Source: Pardosa pseudoannulata
Lineage: Eukaryota > Arthropoda > Arachnida > Araneae > Lycosidae
Direction: 5' to 3'
NCBI GenBank assembly: GCA_032207245.1
Contig: CM063505.1
Coordinates: 174,670,200-174,734,199 of the forward strand
DNA length: 64,000 nucleotides
Shown here: one piece after another, positions 35,177 to 47,084 of the stretch
Layout: each line of letters starts with the position of its first letter
Numbering within the stretch: the first letter of the stretch is position 1
Notes under the pieces: model-generated
Database searches by the model: none
Told to the model about the DNA's origin: nothing
What the model saw: the letters and a program-made list of their open reading frames with translations, nothing else
Translations under genes and position numbers: made by a program

Positions 35177-35878
35177 CAGGCTTGCAACTGCTGAGGTACT
35201 TTCAAAAAGGTGAGAAAAGTGACAAATAATACAGAATAAGTGACTAAACATTGAAAAAAAAAAAGAGATTTTTTTTTCTCCTCTTGATTACAGATGCTAT
35301 TATTAAGATTTTTCTATTTATTGTAACTCCAAATCAAATGATTCATGCAAGACATGATTTTAGCGTCAAATACAAAAAAGGTTAAAAATTTTGTTTAACA
35401 CAACTCAACAAGAAAATCTATAAATTAGATTTGAATACGTACAATACATTAATTTTATAATCACAATTTTCTGCATATATTATTTTGAAATATGTACATA
35501 GCTAGATTAGAGTATCTAAACAAAAATTGTGAAGAAAAAGAGAAATGTGTGCTTTGAAGTAAATTACTTTAATGTATTAAATGTACAGTTCAGTACAAAT
35601 GTAGATTTCAGGAACTTCTTTACGACTTTCTAAAATCACTAAATTCTGGAAACCATATGACTAATTACATTTTAATAAGAAAAATAAGATTAGAGCATCC
35701 CATTTTTGGTCTTTTATTAAAATATTTTGTTATTAATTCAGATTTTCTTTTTTCAACAACAGACTTTTGCTGTGATACACCATGAAAAAAGTGACTGTTT
35801 GCTTAAAAAAGTGACTAAAAGTGATCAATTGTAAAAAAAGTGACTGAAGGTGAGAAAAGTGACGGAATTGCAAGCCTG
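35177..35878. mobile_element. hAT-type MITE with 8-bp duplication (702 bp)
   Basis: Ends CAGGCTTGCAACT and (reverse complement) CAGGCTTGCAATT are flanked by AGGTTGTT (35169-35176) and AGGTTGGT (35879-35886). The motif AAAAGTGAC repeats near both ends (twice near the left, five times near the right), as subterminal repeats do in hAT elements. No coding. Confidence 0.85.
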
Positions 35879-36538
35879 AGGTTGGTCTAAATGTGAAGGC
35901 AACGTTCAGCTAGTTCTAGATATCTGGGTGAGGTCCCCCCCCCACAGAGTGAAATTTATAGATAAAAATAAATAAATAAATAAGTAAAGAAACAGATTAA
36001 TGAACATTTGGATAACTCTATTAGAATGGAGGCACTACCTACTTTTCCATGATTAAAAACTTGACCAGAAAGAGTGTCATTCACATCACCAAAGTTCGAT
36101 AGAAAATCAGACCTTACATTTCTAACTTATTACTAACGGCACTTCGGTAATTATTTTATGTGCATTCCATTTTCTTTTATATATCTTTATTAAAATTCAA
36201 TTCCTATTTACTAGAAATGAATATAGACATGCAAGATAAGGGGGGAAAAATCTCCCTCTCCTCTATCTTTTTTTTTTTTTTTAAGCTCACCAGAGGTATT
36301 TTAAAATGATACAGTTGCTCAAAAGCTTCATAAATTCGGTTACCACTAATTTAGACCGCCTTGGTAAGTGGTCGCCACTAAAATGATGCATTTAGAGGAC
36401 TGATTATGATTTAGAAGAGTTCTATTCATGCTATTATCGATGAAAGAAGCATTCTTGAATGAAGTACACTTCATTAGTGCACTGATCAGCAAAATATCGA
36501 GAGAGCAAAACCAAATTGCCAGTGAAACACTATAAGTA

Positions 36539-36563
36539 AAACAATGGACCGTAGCGCTCCAAG
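36539..36563 (+). repeat. SINE-1 tail fragment
   Basis: AACAATGGACCGTAGCGCTC is the family's 3' end text (compare 48492-48515). It is only about 25 bases, so it could be a deletion remnant. Confidence 0.4.
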
Positions 36564-36734
36564 TCATTAACTAATAGCCAGTGAAACAAGATAATGAAGG
36601 TAAACAAGATAAAGAGATATTTATATATATTAATTGCTACTGATACAATACATAGAAAGCAAAAGTCGTAAGAGCCGCAAACGCCTTAGCAAAAAGCCGC
36701 ATGTGGCTCGCCAGTCGCGGTCTGGTGACCCCTG

Positions 36735-38785
36735 AATAACGAACTGATTGGAAAAACTAAGGCCTGCGAACCAGAAGTGGCCATTAGAGGTTTTCACCGG
36801 CCAGCCACAGATATTTAGATAATAATTAAGTCATTTTCAGAAATAAAAAAATTAAATAGTGATTTTTTTGTATAGGTAAAAAAAAATTCCTTAGAAATCA
36901 ACATATTTTAATTTTGCATATGCTAAATACAGTTTGAAAAATATTTTAATTGGCTTAAAACTTTTGCATATGTAAGTGAAAAACGCATATAAATGTATGC
37001 ACAAATTCACTAAAGTACTTATTTTCTTTAATATTTACATTTTAAAAAATACAAACAATATTTTGAAAGAAGAATTTTAATTTAGTATTTAAGGTTTTAT
37101 ATTAAGTAGAAAAGGAACTTATGCCTGTCGATGTCTTAACTTTTCAGGAATGTGAAGAAGCCAAGAATATACTGTTCAAAGATTAAGTTTTATAAATGCA
37201 GTCTCAGCTTTATTAGAATCTTCCCAATATGCTGTTTCTTTTATTCTTTATTGAGTTTTATAACAAATAAATTTGAGCCTACCAAAAGTTTTTTTTCTAA
37301 CCCGATTTTTATGAAGTTTATCCATTGTTGCAACAGGGAATAATTGCCTTTTGAAAAATGATAACCATCTAATATTACAGAATTTGTTAATATTTCATTC
37401 AATCTTAGACGGAAGAAACAATACCTGCATTACATTAAAAATGTAACTCGGTTCGTTATGCCAACTAACTCTCTCTCTCTCTGAAAGAGGAGGAAAAAAA
37501 GCGCTGGTTATTCTATTTCAAATCCTACTCTCAGCCAAATTCGGAACAGGATATGAATAAAAGAATCCTTACACCCACATACTTCTTTTGTTTTCTTACA
37601 GTACTTTTCAGCAAGAAGAGACGCGTGTATGCATTCAAGATATGACATCTTGAGAATATGCTACAGTCAAGCTGCTAAGAGTCTGGTAAATGTTGACCTG
37701 AAGAGGTTAAAAAAATAAATAAAATGTCTGCCCAGTTTAATATCGAATTAGTGCGGATCCTGATCCATTAAATCTCTAGGAAAAGAAAAAAAAGTCCTGA
37801 TAAAAAAACGTAAAAGCAAAGTAAGAACAAAATTTTGGAGTGCCTCTATTCAGAGCATTTTGTATAAAAATAAATATACAGCGGCTCAATAAGAATGTGT
37901 AATATTCATGGTAGACGTTGGAATCATGGTATATTAAAGAGACATTCGAAATTGTTTGCATTGCAGAACTGTTAAACGTTGATATGGTACAATCATTTTT
38001 CTAGTACATATTTTATAATCAATTTATAAAACAAATGAGTTCAGATACTGTGTTACTGATTAAGCCTAGTGCTTCTTAATACATCAGAGTCCTGGGATCG
38101 TCGAATATCTCAGAAACTTGCAACATTTCCCTAGCATACTAACAGATCGTACAAGATAAACCTGTCTGAATATACTCTACCTGGTAGGTATGCAGATGAG
38201 GTTGAAATACTAACTCGGGCAAAAAAAAATCCCTCTCCTAATGACCAAATAGGAAGGAATTCTCCGACATAGCCAACACCTTACATAATCAGGATAAGGC
38301 ATCATGAGTTGCTAATCATTTTATTTTTGATGATCATGAGATATCGTTTAAAATAACAATCATGCTCTACTTACCATTCCAATAATTTCGAAGCACGAAA
38401 CAAACAGCCATTCATTTGCTATTATGCGGTCTTACTGCATATTCTTGTTAGGTTTCTACTGGTATTGCCTAAATCATCACGGAAAAGTTAACTATTATCT
38501 AGCAGATCAACCACCCTTTTTACAAGGGTCTGCTATAGGAGGTGGACAATCCGAATATTTGTCTTCGGTACCAAAATTCAGAAGCGTTATTTTAGCTACG
38601 ACTGTGAGAAAAATATTGAAACGTTAAATACCGGAACAGTCGAAATTTACACATAGCTTTTCTTTTTAGCTAAAGATTTACACTTCCTATTTATACTGTT
38701 TATGTTAAAGTAAAAAATATTCACAATCCTTGATCCTAAAGTAAATGACCATAAAAGAGCAGTATGCATTAATAGCTAAAAATAT
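36735..38785. other. No gene seen
   Basis: About 2 kb of AT-rich sequence with only short, unconserved frames and a small CT repeat at 37470-37483. Confidence 0.5.
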
Positions 38786-38795
38786 TATACTTATG

Positions 38796-39077
38796 GAAGC
38801 CCAGTGGCGTTGGGGTAGTGCTTCGCACTCCCACGACACAGGTCCGAGGTTCGATCCCCGGACTGGGCAAGGTTGACTCAGCCTTTCATCCCTTCAGTGG
38901 GTAGATAAACTGAGGATCAAGCATGCTTGAGAATTAAACACTGGGGGTTCCGCGTAAGGTTGACCACCTAACCGGAACATATGCTTCGCACCCAGGGCCC
39001 TTGGTCTTGGAAACGGAGATTGGCATCGTAGGACCCTGGCCCCCTAGGGGCTGTCACGCCGAGTAGTTGTAGTTTAC
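38796..39077 (+). repeat. SINE-3, tRNA-derived, 282 bp, with target duplication
   Basis: Flanked by TATACTTATG (38786-38795) and TATACCTATG (39078-39087). Bases 38799-38869 form a 71-nt tRNA-like head with a perfect 7-bp acceptor stem (GCCCAGT / ACTGGGC), a GGTTCGATCCC B box, and an anticodon-loop-like CTCCCAC that would read CCC (Gly). The anticodon stem is poor, so this is a SINE head, not a working tRNA gene. The body is unrelated to SINE-1 and SINE-2. Confidence 0.8.
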
Positions 39078-39087
39078 TATACCTATG

Positions 39088-40790
39088 TACTATATACATT
39101 TCACATGAGAATGGACTATCTCAACATCCATTTTGCGAGATCGTAACTTTATAATGCTTAACGATTTCAGGGATATGGAAAATTAAAGGACGATTCTTTT
39201 TGATTTTCTAGTAAATTTTATGTTTATTTTACGGGTTTTAATAACTTTTCCTTCCTTACTATTTTTTTTTCTCTGTCTTTTAATAATAACTTTTATAGTA
39301 AGTGATGGAAGATCGTCATTTTATATTTTTGTAAGGGGCGTTAAAACTGTTAGAGAGTGCTCTGCTTGCTGGGAAAGGTTACTTCAAACCGTTGTACTTT
39401 TAGTAAGCTAAATATTTTTAAAATAGTCATAAACAGCAATTCAAGAATATATTTTTAGAAAATGACTAGTTTTTTACACGCACTAACGGGAAAATACTTT
39501 AAATCTTTGAAGTAATCTAAGCAAAACTGTCTCGTTTCCTTTGAAGTCGGTAAGGAACCATTAGAGAATGCGTCAGCTGCTATGAAGCGTATGGGCCAAA
39601 AAAGAAAAATGTAAAAACTGGATGCTCTTCGGTCAAATCTAATCATTTTAAATATAAATATTTCTCGAATATATCCCACCGTGTCAATTGAAGACTATTT
39701 CTTTTCTTTTTTCCCCCCCTTTCTTAGATATGAAGTGAAACGGAAGACTGCGTACGACAGAACGCAGAGTCATACGTAGAAAATCTTAGCCTTTTATTTT
39801 ATTTTAAAAGAAACTACATAATGAAACCCGAAACCAAGAGAAAAATAAAGCCCAAATCAGTGACCTTGTCGAGATTTCTCAGAGTCAAATAAACGGAGAA
39901 GAAAAATAGGTAATCGAAGCCTACAATGGAAAAGCTTCTTTCTTCTGAACACCTGTATCAAAATGAAGCAAATTCACTGAAGGAGGAACTACTTTCCGGG
40001 TCAAGCTTAAGTAAAGAGGAGAGAAAACAAGAGCTCGCACAGTAACACAGATTTTAAAGGATTCGGGCGAAGAAGTAATGCAGAACTGGCACACCGACGC
40101 GATTCATCTCACTTCCGGAAATGGAAGTCGAAAAGTGAAACTCTCAGTTACAAGGAAGTCCAGCTTGACCACCACTCCAGGCTATTTATGCTCAGAGCAC
40201 GAGGAAGCCCGGCGATAAAACGAACAAACGGTCTATTTTTGCGAGGTCCGTGAAGGATTGCAGCGAAGTTCAAAGGTTCTTTCATTGGCGACGAGATGCA
40301 ATAACATCCGCTGATTACAATTGATAATGAAGTGACGAAATTCATATCCAATTTCCTGGATTGCTGCAGTTCTTTGTCTAGCAAGCCCCTTGGAAAACAC
40401 GATACTATTGAAAAATATAAAAACAAGATTCTTTTAATTGATTGCTAAACTTAAGGTGGTTGCATACCGACCATATAGGATTAGTCTCCCTCAGAGATAG
40501 GCAAATAACGACCACTCAATAAAATTTTACAGCCCGCGGTGGAATTCACAAAATTTATAATTGAAACAAATATTGCATTTATTATAGTAAATATAATCGA
40601 TTAAACCGATTATTATTAAAATTATTTATGAACGTTTATAAAATTTTAACTATTAACTTAGGTAGGAATAATAAAAACATATGTTTTGTAATCAATTTTA
40701 ACTTCATACATACATATGTGTATGTGTGTGTAATAAGCACGGACTTCACGATGGATGGTTGCAGTCATGGCCCATAAAAATGACACCGTT
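39088..40790. other. No gene seen; CpG-richer part at about 39900-40430
   Basis: Only short frames. The part from about 39900 to 40430 is less AT-rich, with an inverted ETS-like pair CACTTCCGGAAATGGAAGT (40111-40129), which could mark a promoter. No TATA box or exon was recognised with confidence. Confidence 0.35.
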
Positions 40791-41166
40791 TTAGTTAAAG
40801 ACCTTTATTAACAGAACGTTGGAGGACGGGTTCCCACTTCATTATAGGGACAGGAGAAACTGAGTGGTCAGCAAGCCTGAAGTTATAAGTAAAAGGCCCT
40901 TAACACCTGGGTCAACATATGAGTAAAAATCTGAGGGAAAATCTGCCTCCGATACCCTGCATCTCTTTTTTGTTTTGAAATTTCCTAAATTGTCCACTAG
41001 GGCAATGTAGAATTATAATTGGTTAAACCTCTTCTCTGACGGCGTAAACTGTAGCCCCAGAGATCATTTAGGTTAGGGGTTAAAAAAAGGGAAAGCAAAA
41101 AGACGGGGGAATTTTTGCCATTAAGATTTGAAAACCCCTGAGAATTTTCTCGGGCCGTTTTTGGCG
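40791..41166 (+). repeat. Microsatellite-flanked repeat M, copy 1
   Basis: Shares with 59188-59486 the ordered blocks TAAAGACCTTTATTA, CATAGGGACAGGA-like text, GGAAATTTCCTAAATTGTCC, GGCGTAAACTGTA, TTTAGGTTAGGGGTTAAAAA and AAAACCCCTGAGAATTTTC. A TATGTGTG repeat lies to its left (40707-40731) and a (CATA)n run to its right (41215-41241). Confidence 0.85.
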
Positions 41167-41214
41167 TTTTATACAAAATACCTACATTAGTTTCCCAATC
41201 TAGTTTAATTTTCC

Positions 41215-41241
41215 ATACATACATACATACATACATACATA
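41215..41241. repeat. (CATA)n microsatellite
   Basis: About seven CATA units, downstream of repeat M copy 1. Confidence 0.9.
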
Positions 41242-41592
41242 TGCGTGTTTGTTTACACATACACATAGTGCTGCTCAGAGTCACAAGTTGCACTTCTAAA
41301 GTAGGAAAAAATTAAAAACACCGGTGTCTTCATATTGATTTTACATAAAATACCTATAAGATATTGATATACTTCAAATATTTTAAGATACATTTCTCTA
41401 AAGGTGACGTACATTCCTCTAATGGGGTTCCTGGAAAAATAAATTATGGTTTTAAATCGGCAAAGTTTGAAGACCTCTGATATAAAGCATTCGTGATACC
41501 ACTCTTGATAATTCTTTCAATTTGGGTTTTTCAATTTGGGTTGTCTTCGGGAGTTGTTTGGGGTTTTTTTGTTTGACAGCTAGCTCGTTTCT

Positions 41593-41747
41593 TTGGTCTG
41601 TTTAATTTGGAGCAATACGATGCAATACGAGTCCTACGTCCTATTCAGTTAAGACCTACTTCAAGTCGAATTCAAAAGGCTACGAACGCCAATTGCGGGA
41701 TTCGAACCCACGAAACACCGCAGTAAAGAAGTAGCTCGCTACCTGAT
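41593..41747 (-). repeat. SINE-1 copy, host of a second SINE-1
   Basis: Diverged SINE-1 (TTAATTTGGAGCAATACG, then GGGATTCGAACCCACGAAAC) whose head is cut by the copy at 41761-41921. Confidence 0.75.
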
Positions 41748-41760
41748 CATCCGTGTTCGG

Positions 41761-41921
41761 TTGGTTTGGAGGGCTACGGTATACTTTTTGCAACACGAGG
41801 GCAAATGAGACCGGGACCTACAGCTTAAAGCCGACTACGAACCTCCATGCCACTGTGGGATTCAAACCCACGAACTCCGGTACCGAAGGCCAGCACCCTA
41901 ACCAATCGGCCATCGTTTGGC
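41761..41921 (-). repeat. SINE-1 copy with 13-bp duplication, nested beside another SINE-1
   Basis: Flanked by CATCCGTGTTCGG at 41748-41760 and 41922-41934. Text runs TTGGTTTGGAGGGCTACGGT to AACCAATCGGCCATCGTTTG. It is close in sequence to the copy at 29192-29368 (both GCCACTGTGGGATTC-like and TACCGAAGGCCA). Confidence 0.9.
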
Positions 41922-42299
41922 CATCCGTGTTCGGGAGGAGGGATATAACAATGTTATCTGCCCGACATTCTGCGTCCAGAAAAACAATCGGAGTTAAACA
42001 CACTGTCACAAAAGTCAGTGTAATAACAATAATCAAATATTTGCAAACACTAAAAATCCCGTAATATGGAAAGAAACAAACATCACTAAACTACTTCCTG
42101 TTTACTAAGAATGTCTGAAAGCTATTTCAATATTCAAAAAAAAAAAATTCTAAGACTGATATATTAAATGACGTTTTTTCGACCAGGAAGTGCAAATATT
42201 TATCCTATAACAGAAAACCTGAGATATTAAATAATTAAATTTCCAGTCCCATTCAGGGTGAATAATAGATGATGCACACGACAATTGCTCCCTTCAATT

Positions 42300-42640
42300 T
42301 TTAAAGGCACGCGAGTTCACTGGATGCAAAGATTTGCAAAGGTCTCCAACGCTAGACACAGCAGCTGTCTGGCCTCATGTTAATGACCGTGTCCAAAAAG
42401 GTGTACAGGTTGGAAGTTCGGCCGCACGCGAAACAACTCGTCGTCACCAGTTGAATAAAATCGGAGGGGAGATCGGTTTCTTGAACCGCTGGAGCGAAGC
42501 CAGGATTGCCAGTAAATCCGAGAAAGGTCGCTTGCAGAAATCGACCGACGGAAATTTCCTTTGCTCGACAAGTTTATTTTGAAAGAAGGCTGCGGAACTC
42601 CTTTCTTTAACAAATGACGGTGATTCATCAGATGGCCCGC
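42300..42640. promoter_or_regulatory. CpG-richer stretch, possible first exon or promoter
   Basis: Overlapping 82-codon frames run on both strands over the same bases, so neither is strong evidence of coding; the product matches nothing known. The composition (GTTCGGCCGCACGCGAAAC, AACCGCTGGAGCGAAGCC) stands out from the AT-rich surroundings. Confidence 0.25.
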
Positions 42641-43769
42641 TGTATCCAGTAGACCTTTACTTAAAGGAAGAAGTCAGACTGTTTAAACATCTTAATCGTT
42701 AACAATTGGGAAATCCGCTGGATTATACGTTTCATGCACTGGAATATTAAACGTGAACCACCCTACAACCGTGTTAGTTAAATACGGAGATGATGTACAG
42801 TTTAACGCTTAAGAGGAATAGAAAATACTTAACTACTCGCGGTAAAATGACACGTCTAATTCGTCATCGGGTTTTTATGCAATAAAGAGCTACACTCCTG
42901 TCATTTAAAATAAAACTACATGCTTGTTTAACTCAAAGATTTTCAGAATTAACTTGATCGGGTGGTGTTAAATCCCCTCTTCCTCCAACTTCTATTTTTT
43001 TCATATTTTTATTTATTTTACACGCTGTAATGACATTTAGATTGACCCTGGATTACACCCTTTTGGTGCTGCAATTTCTTAATAACGAAACAAATCTAGC
43101 TTCCTCTCTACAGTCAACATCGGTTAATATAAAACTTGTAATCTGATACACTTACCAAGTGATAATTTCTTTGAAAAAGAAAGCTCTAGTAATTAAAAAA
43201 AACTAACATTTATTAACAGTGTCAATAGTAAATGTGATAATACAGTTTTATGCACATACTTCCTTCAATGATACCTATGAATTTTATACTTTTGATCTCA
43301 AAGAAAGATAATTCACACAGTTATACTTTATATGCTAATAATATATCAAGAACACTGAACATGCTGCAGCATGTTTATCTACTGTTATGTACTTTTCTAA
43401 ACGCCGTTTAGCGTAAAACAACAATCAACACTAATGACAGCGGCTTTGACAGAAAATTTTGGAAATCAAATGATCCCAAACATGAGTGAGACATTTCGAC
43501 AAAAGTCAATTTTACAAAAACTTATAAAAATAGCTAAAAACCTTAAATTTTGAGTATGCGTTCAGAGAGAGAGATAAGATGTGATGACTCACTACGTTAT
43601 TTCATTATAATATAATTATAATTTCATTATAAATTGAAATAAGACAAAAAAACGAGCTCTATAATAACCTCTTTAAATCAGTTATTATAAAGTCTAGTCA
43701 GAGCACAAATATGCTTGAAAACAAGATTATTGTGCTTCAATACAATAGAAATCCCATTGGTTCATCACA
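42641..43769. other. No gene seen
   Basis: AT-rich sequence with short frames only and no repeat end recognised. Confidence 0.45.
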
Positions 43770-44580
43770 CTGGAAATACAGGTATCTGCGAAAATAAAAT
43801 TTTTCATATCCATGACTTTTCCCGACTTTTCCTGATTTAGCATATCATTTTCCATGACTTTAAAAAGCTTTCGTTAAAGTATATATGAATAAAACTTCTG
43901 ATGTACATACGAATAAAATATATGCTTTTAGAGAAATTACAGGAATTTTATCATTAAAAAAAAAACTATAAACTTACTTTATAAGTGTTAATAACCTCAC
44001 ATACATAAAAATAAATTGTTGTATCCACATACCTAAGTTTAATCATATAGCAATTTTTCAATCAAAATGTTTCCAATTTGAATTCAGGGTACTTTGGTAT
44101 TATCCAGGTGACCATGAATAATAGCCAAATATAACCCTATAATGTTTATATACAATATCCTTAGAGATAAACTTATATTTTGTGCAAAAATCTTAACTAA
44201 TTTTTATTAAAAAATAATTATTATATTAATAAAATTTTAATCTACAATTTAAGAAAAAAACAGAATAATATACATTTACCCACCCATTAAGCTTTCTTGC
44301 TTTGAGTTTCCTTGGTGAACAAATTTTACTTGCCAATAGGGTCAATAGGATAATACATAAATACCAAACTCAGTAACTTCAGCCAAATGACAAGTAAAAA
44401 TAGAATTAAACAATTCAATGCATTTTTTAATCGGTAGTTTAGCGGATCCATGACTTTCCATGACTTTTACTCATTTTACTTGAAAAATCAAGACTTTCCA
44501 TGACAAAATTAATCCATTGTCTAAATCCATGATTTTCTATGACTTTCCCTGACTTTCCAGGTGTGCGGAAACCATGAAAA
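43770..44580. repeat. Element-like region with clustered CATGACTTT repeats at both ends
   Basis: Directly oriented copies of CCATGACTTT(T)CC-like text lie at about 43808-43865 (two to three) and 44446-44565 (five or more), with plain AT-rich sequence between. Such clustered short repeats are typical of subterminal regions of hAT-type MITEs, but I could not find a clean inverted end or duplication. Confidence 0.4.
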
Positions 44581-44675
44581 TACTATATATAAAATAAACA
44601 AAACGTTTTAAAAATTAACATTTTCACCCATCGAAAGAAACTAAATAATTATAGTAGGGTTTTTATAACATAAGG

Positions 44676-45029
44676 GAGCCGTAGTAGCTCAGTCAGCAAA
44701 GGCAAGGATCTCGTAACCGAGAGGTTGTGGGTTCGGAGCCCGAGCCGGCCTAAGATCCACCGTGTTCGTTAAAGATGACTGGGGCACATAAAATAGGTTC
44801 GTGGTCACAATGTCCTCCAAGTTCTCAATCAATACCTCTGGGGGTGGCAGGCGAGTCTATGGGTCTTCTGCTTAGTCTCTGCTTCGAAATTACGAAGACC
44901 TACTTGAGCGAAGTCGTTTTTAACCTTAATGGTGCTCATTAAAACGAAAGGTGCACCCCTTGGCCTTAATGCGACAGCCTGCTAGCTCAATCGTGCTTGG
45001 TTTGTCCAAGTGGCATGAGAAACAACAAC
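44676..45029 (+). repeat. SINE-2, tRNA-derived, 354 bp, with 11-bp duplication
   Basis: Flanked by ATAACATAAGG at 44665-44675 and 45030-45040. The head GAGCCGTAGTAGCTCAGTCA holds a pol III A box and GGGTTCGGAGCCC is a B-box variant. The tail ends in (AAC)n. The body blocks AAAGATGACTGGGGCA and CACAATGTCCTCCAAGTTCT are shared with 62511-62878. Confidence 0.9.
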
Positions 45030-45040
45030 ATAACATAAGG

Positions 45041-46344
45041 AATCTCACAAATGTAATATAGTTTGGATTTAATAGTTTTAAATATGATATTCTAAATTTA
45101 AGAAAGAGAAAAATCTTGTTATTCGAATAATTACTAAATGAGTAAGACCACTACTTTATAAAACTTAATGCGATCGAATATTACTATTCTTATTACTTAC
45201 TTGATGCTGCTCTGAATTGACATTAAGAAGTAGGTCCGGACCTGATAAATATATAAAAAAAAATAAATAAACGTCACGTTCCAACCAACCAGTAAATAAT
45301 ACAATTGTCTTTTTTACAAATTAACCACACCAAATTAACGAAATTTCTAAAAGCGACAAATTTGAGTTCTTTCTGCCATCAGAAGGAGAAAATAACACTT
45401 ATGAAATATTTTCTAAAAATTCACACTTAATGAATTAATTTTAAAGACTAATAATTCTTTCTTAGGAAACTTTTTTGTTTTGAACGATGAATTGAACGTT
45501 ATACTATATTTCATGGATCTCCAAGGTCAATTTTTGTTCTTAAACTAAACAACTCAAGACCTATTGTTTCAACCTGTTTTCGAAAGTATACAAATACTTC
45601 TTTAGTCTACTGTAACTCGAACCAGACTCTTTGTTATCAAAGGTCAGCACTTTATCACCGTGAGATCGTTCGACCCTGACCATAACATGGATTCGATGAA
45701 ATACACATTACCTCATTTTTATCTGAATATCCTTCGAGAAATTAATATGGTATTACTCAAATCTGTAAACATCAACACTCATCAGCTGTTAAAGTATATT
45801 TTTCATGGTTTGAAGATAAGATAAACTGAAGAATATATCCTTTACAATGGTAGGAAGACTCGAATTCCAATTTTAATTTCTTTGTGATGAATAAACTCAA
45901 AATTTTTACTTTTTCAAAACTATTTTTATAAAACAAAAACCATTTATAGTCTATCTAACTTTTATTGTTCTATTACTAGATTTCAACTCCTAAGTATATT
46001 CTATAAGTGTATGTATATATATGGGTGTGCATGTCTCCCCTGTGGCAACTTGACCACAGTCATCCCTAAAAGGGAAAATTCCGTCGCGTTTCTTCCCTAA
46101 CCAATGAAGAATTCTTTTATACGTTTTTATTGTTCGGCTTGTGAGCGTGGCATTTTGGTCAAATGTTGAATTTTGACTATGGAGTCATTTTTATTGTTAG
46201 AATTAAATTGATCATTATTACTTCATGTTGTGAAAAAATGTTTAATATTAATTTATTGGCTGATGTTTTGAAACGGAACTTGAAAACGGAATGAACATGC
46301 ACATAGAACAAAAAAAAATGCCGTACCCGCTCAACTTCTTACCA

Positions 46345-46345
<1 letters not shown>
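45041..46345. other. No gene seen
   Basis: AT-rich. A tRNA-like fragment may lie near 45606-45672 (CTCGAACCAGACTC..GGTCAGCACTTTATC) but is too diverged to place. A short piece at 46065-46105 (AAAATTCCGTCGCG..CCCTAACC) recalls repeat M in reverse. Confidence 0.4.
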
Positions 46346-46396
<51 letters not shown>

Positions 46397-46554
46397 CATA
46401 CACACATACATATATATTATATATATACACACACATATATATATATATACATACATACATACACATGCATACATATATATATATATACATATATATACAT
46501 GTATACATATATATGTGTATATATACATATATATACATACATATATATATACTG
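46346..46554. repeat. Compound AT/CATA/CA microsatellite block
   Basis: About 210 bp of (TA)n, (CATA)n and (CA)n. The long Tyr/Ile-only open frames seen on both strands here are artefacts of the repeat. Confidence 0.95.
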
Positions 46555-47084
46555 ATATGTTAGACGCATGGCGAAGGAAGAATGCAAAGGTTGTAACATC
46601 CCCCACAAGAATTGCTGTATATGTATGTAAGGGATTCTGTATGAGTGTTGTAACATGTGTCGAAGGCGGAGAATTATCTTCCCATGGATATAATAATTGA
46701 TAGCTACGACTCTGATATGTGTGTGTGCATACGGCTTTCCTGATGACGCTAGAAATTCTGCTCAATTTTGATCATCATAAGAAGGTGAGAAGAGATTTTC
46801 GCTCTTGATTCCGTACCTCTCTCCCACTTGTCCACTTACTAGCGAGAGGACATTCAGATTGATAAATCTATTCTTATTCCATTTTTATTATTCTTTCATA
46901 TACAGCGAAAGTTTCAGGAACTTTCCAGTACTTCTGAGAGACACCCCGATATTTTAGTCTCGTACGCTAGCCACTTAGGCCGTCTATGGCCAGCCCAATA
47001 ACATTTATTTAAACGAAACACGAAAAACAAATAGTATATAAGGAAAATATAGATGATGCGTCTCTCATCTACAGACTTTTGTCG

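Larger units (their letters stand above)
34978..36734. mobile_element. Older hAT-like element, host of a nested hAT MITE
   Basis: Left CAAAGATCGTCAAACCATCA then CGCGAGCTAC, and right (reverse complement) CAGGGGTCACCAGACCGCGA then GCGAGCCAC, resemble each other and the usual CAGGGGTCACCAAACC hAT ends. I see no matching 8-bp duplication, so the limits are less certain. Confidence 0.45.

Noticed and set aside
42334..42628. 82-codon genes on both strands
   Set aside because: They cover the same bases on opposite strands, match nothing known, and probably reflect local higher GC with few stops.
46291..46765. Overlapping open frames of Tyr/Ile/His repeats on both strands
   Set aside because: They are translations of an AT/CATA microsatellite and have no real coding character; the same holds for 59486-59731.
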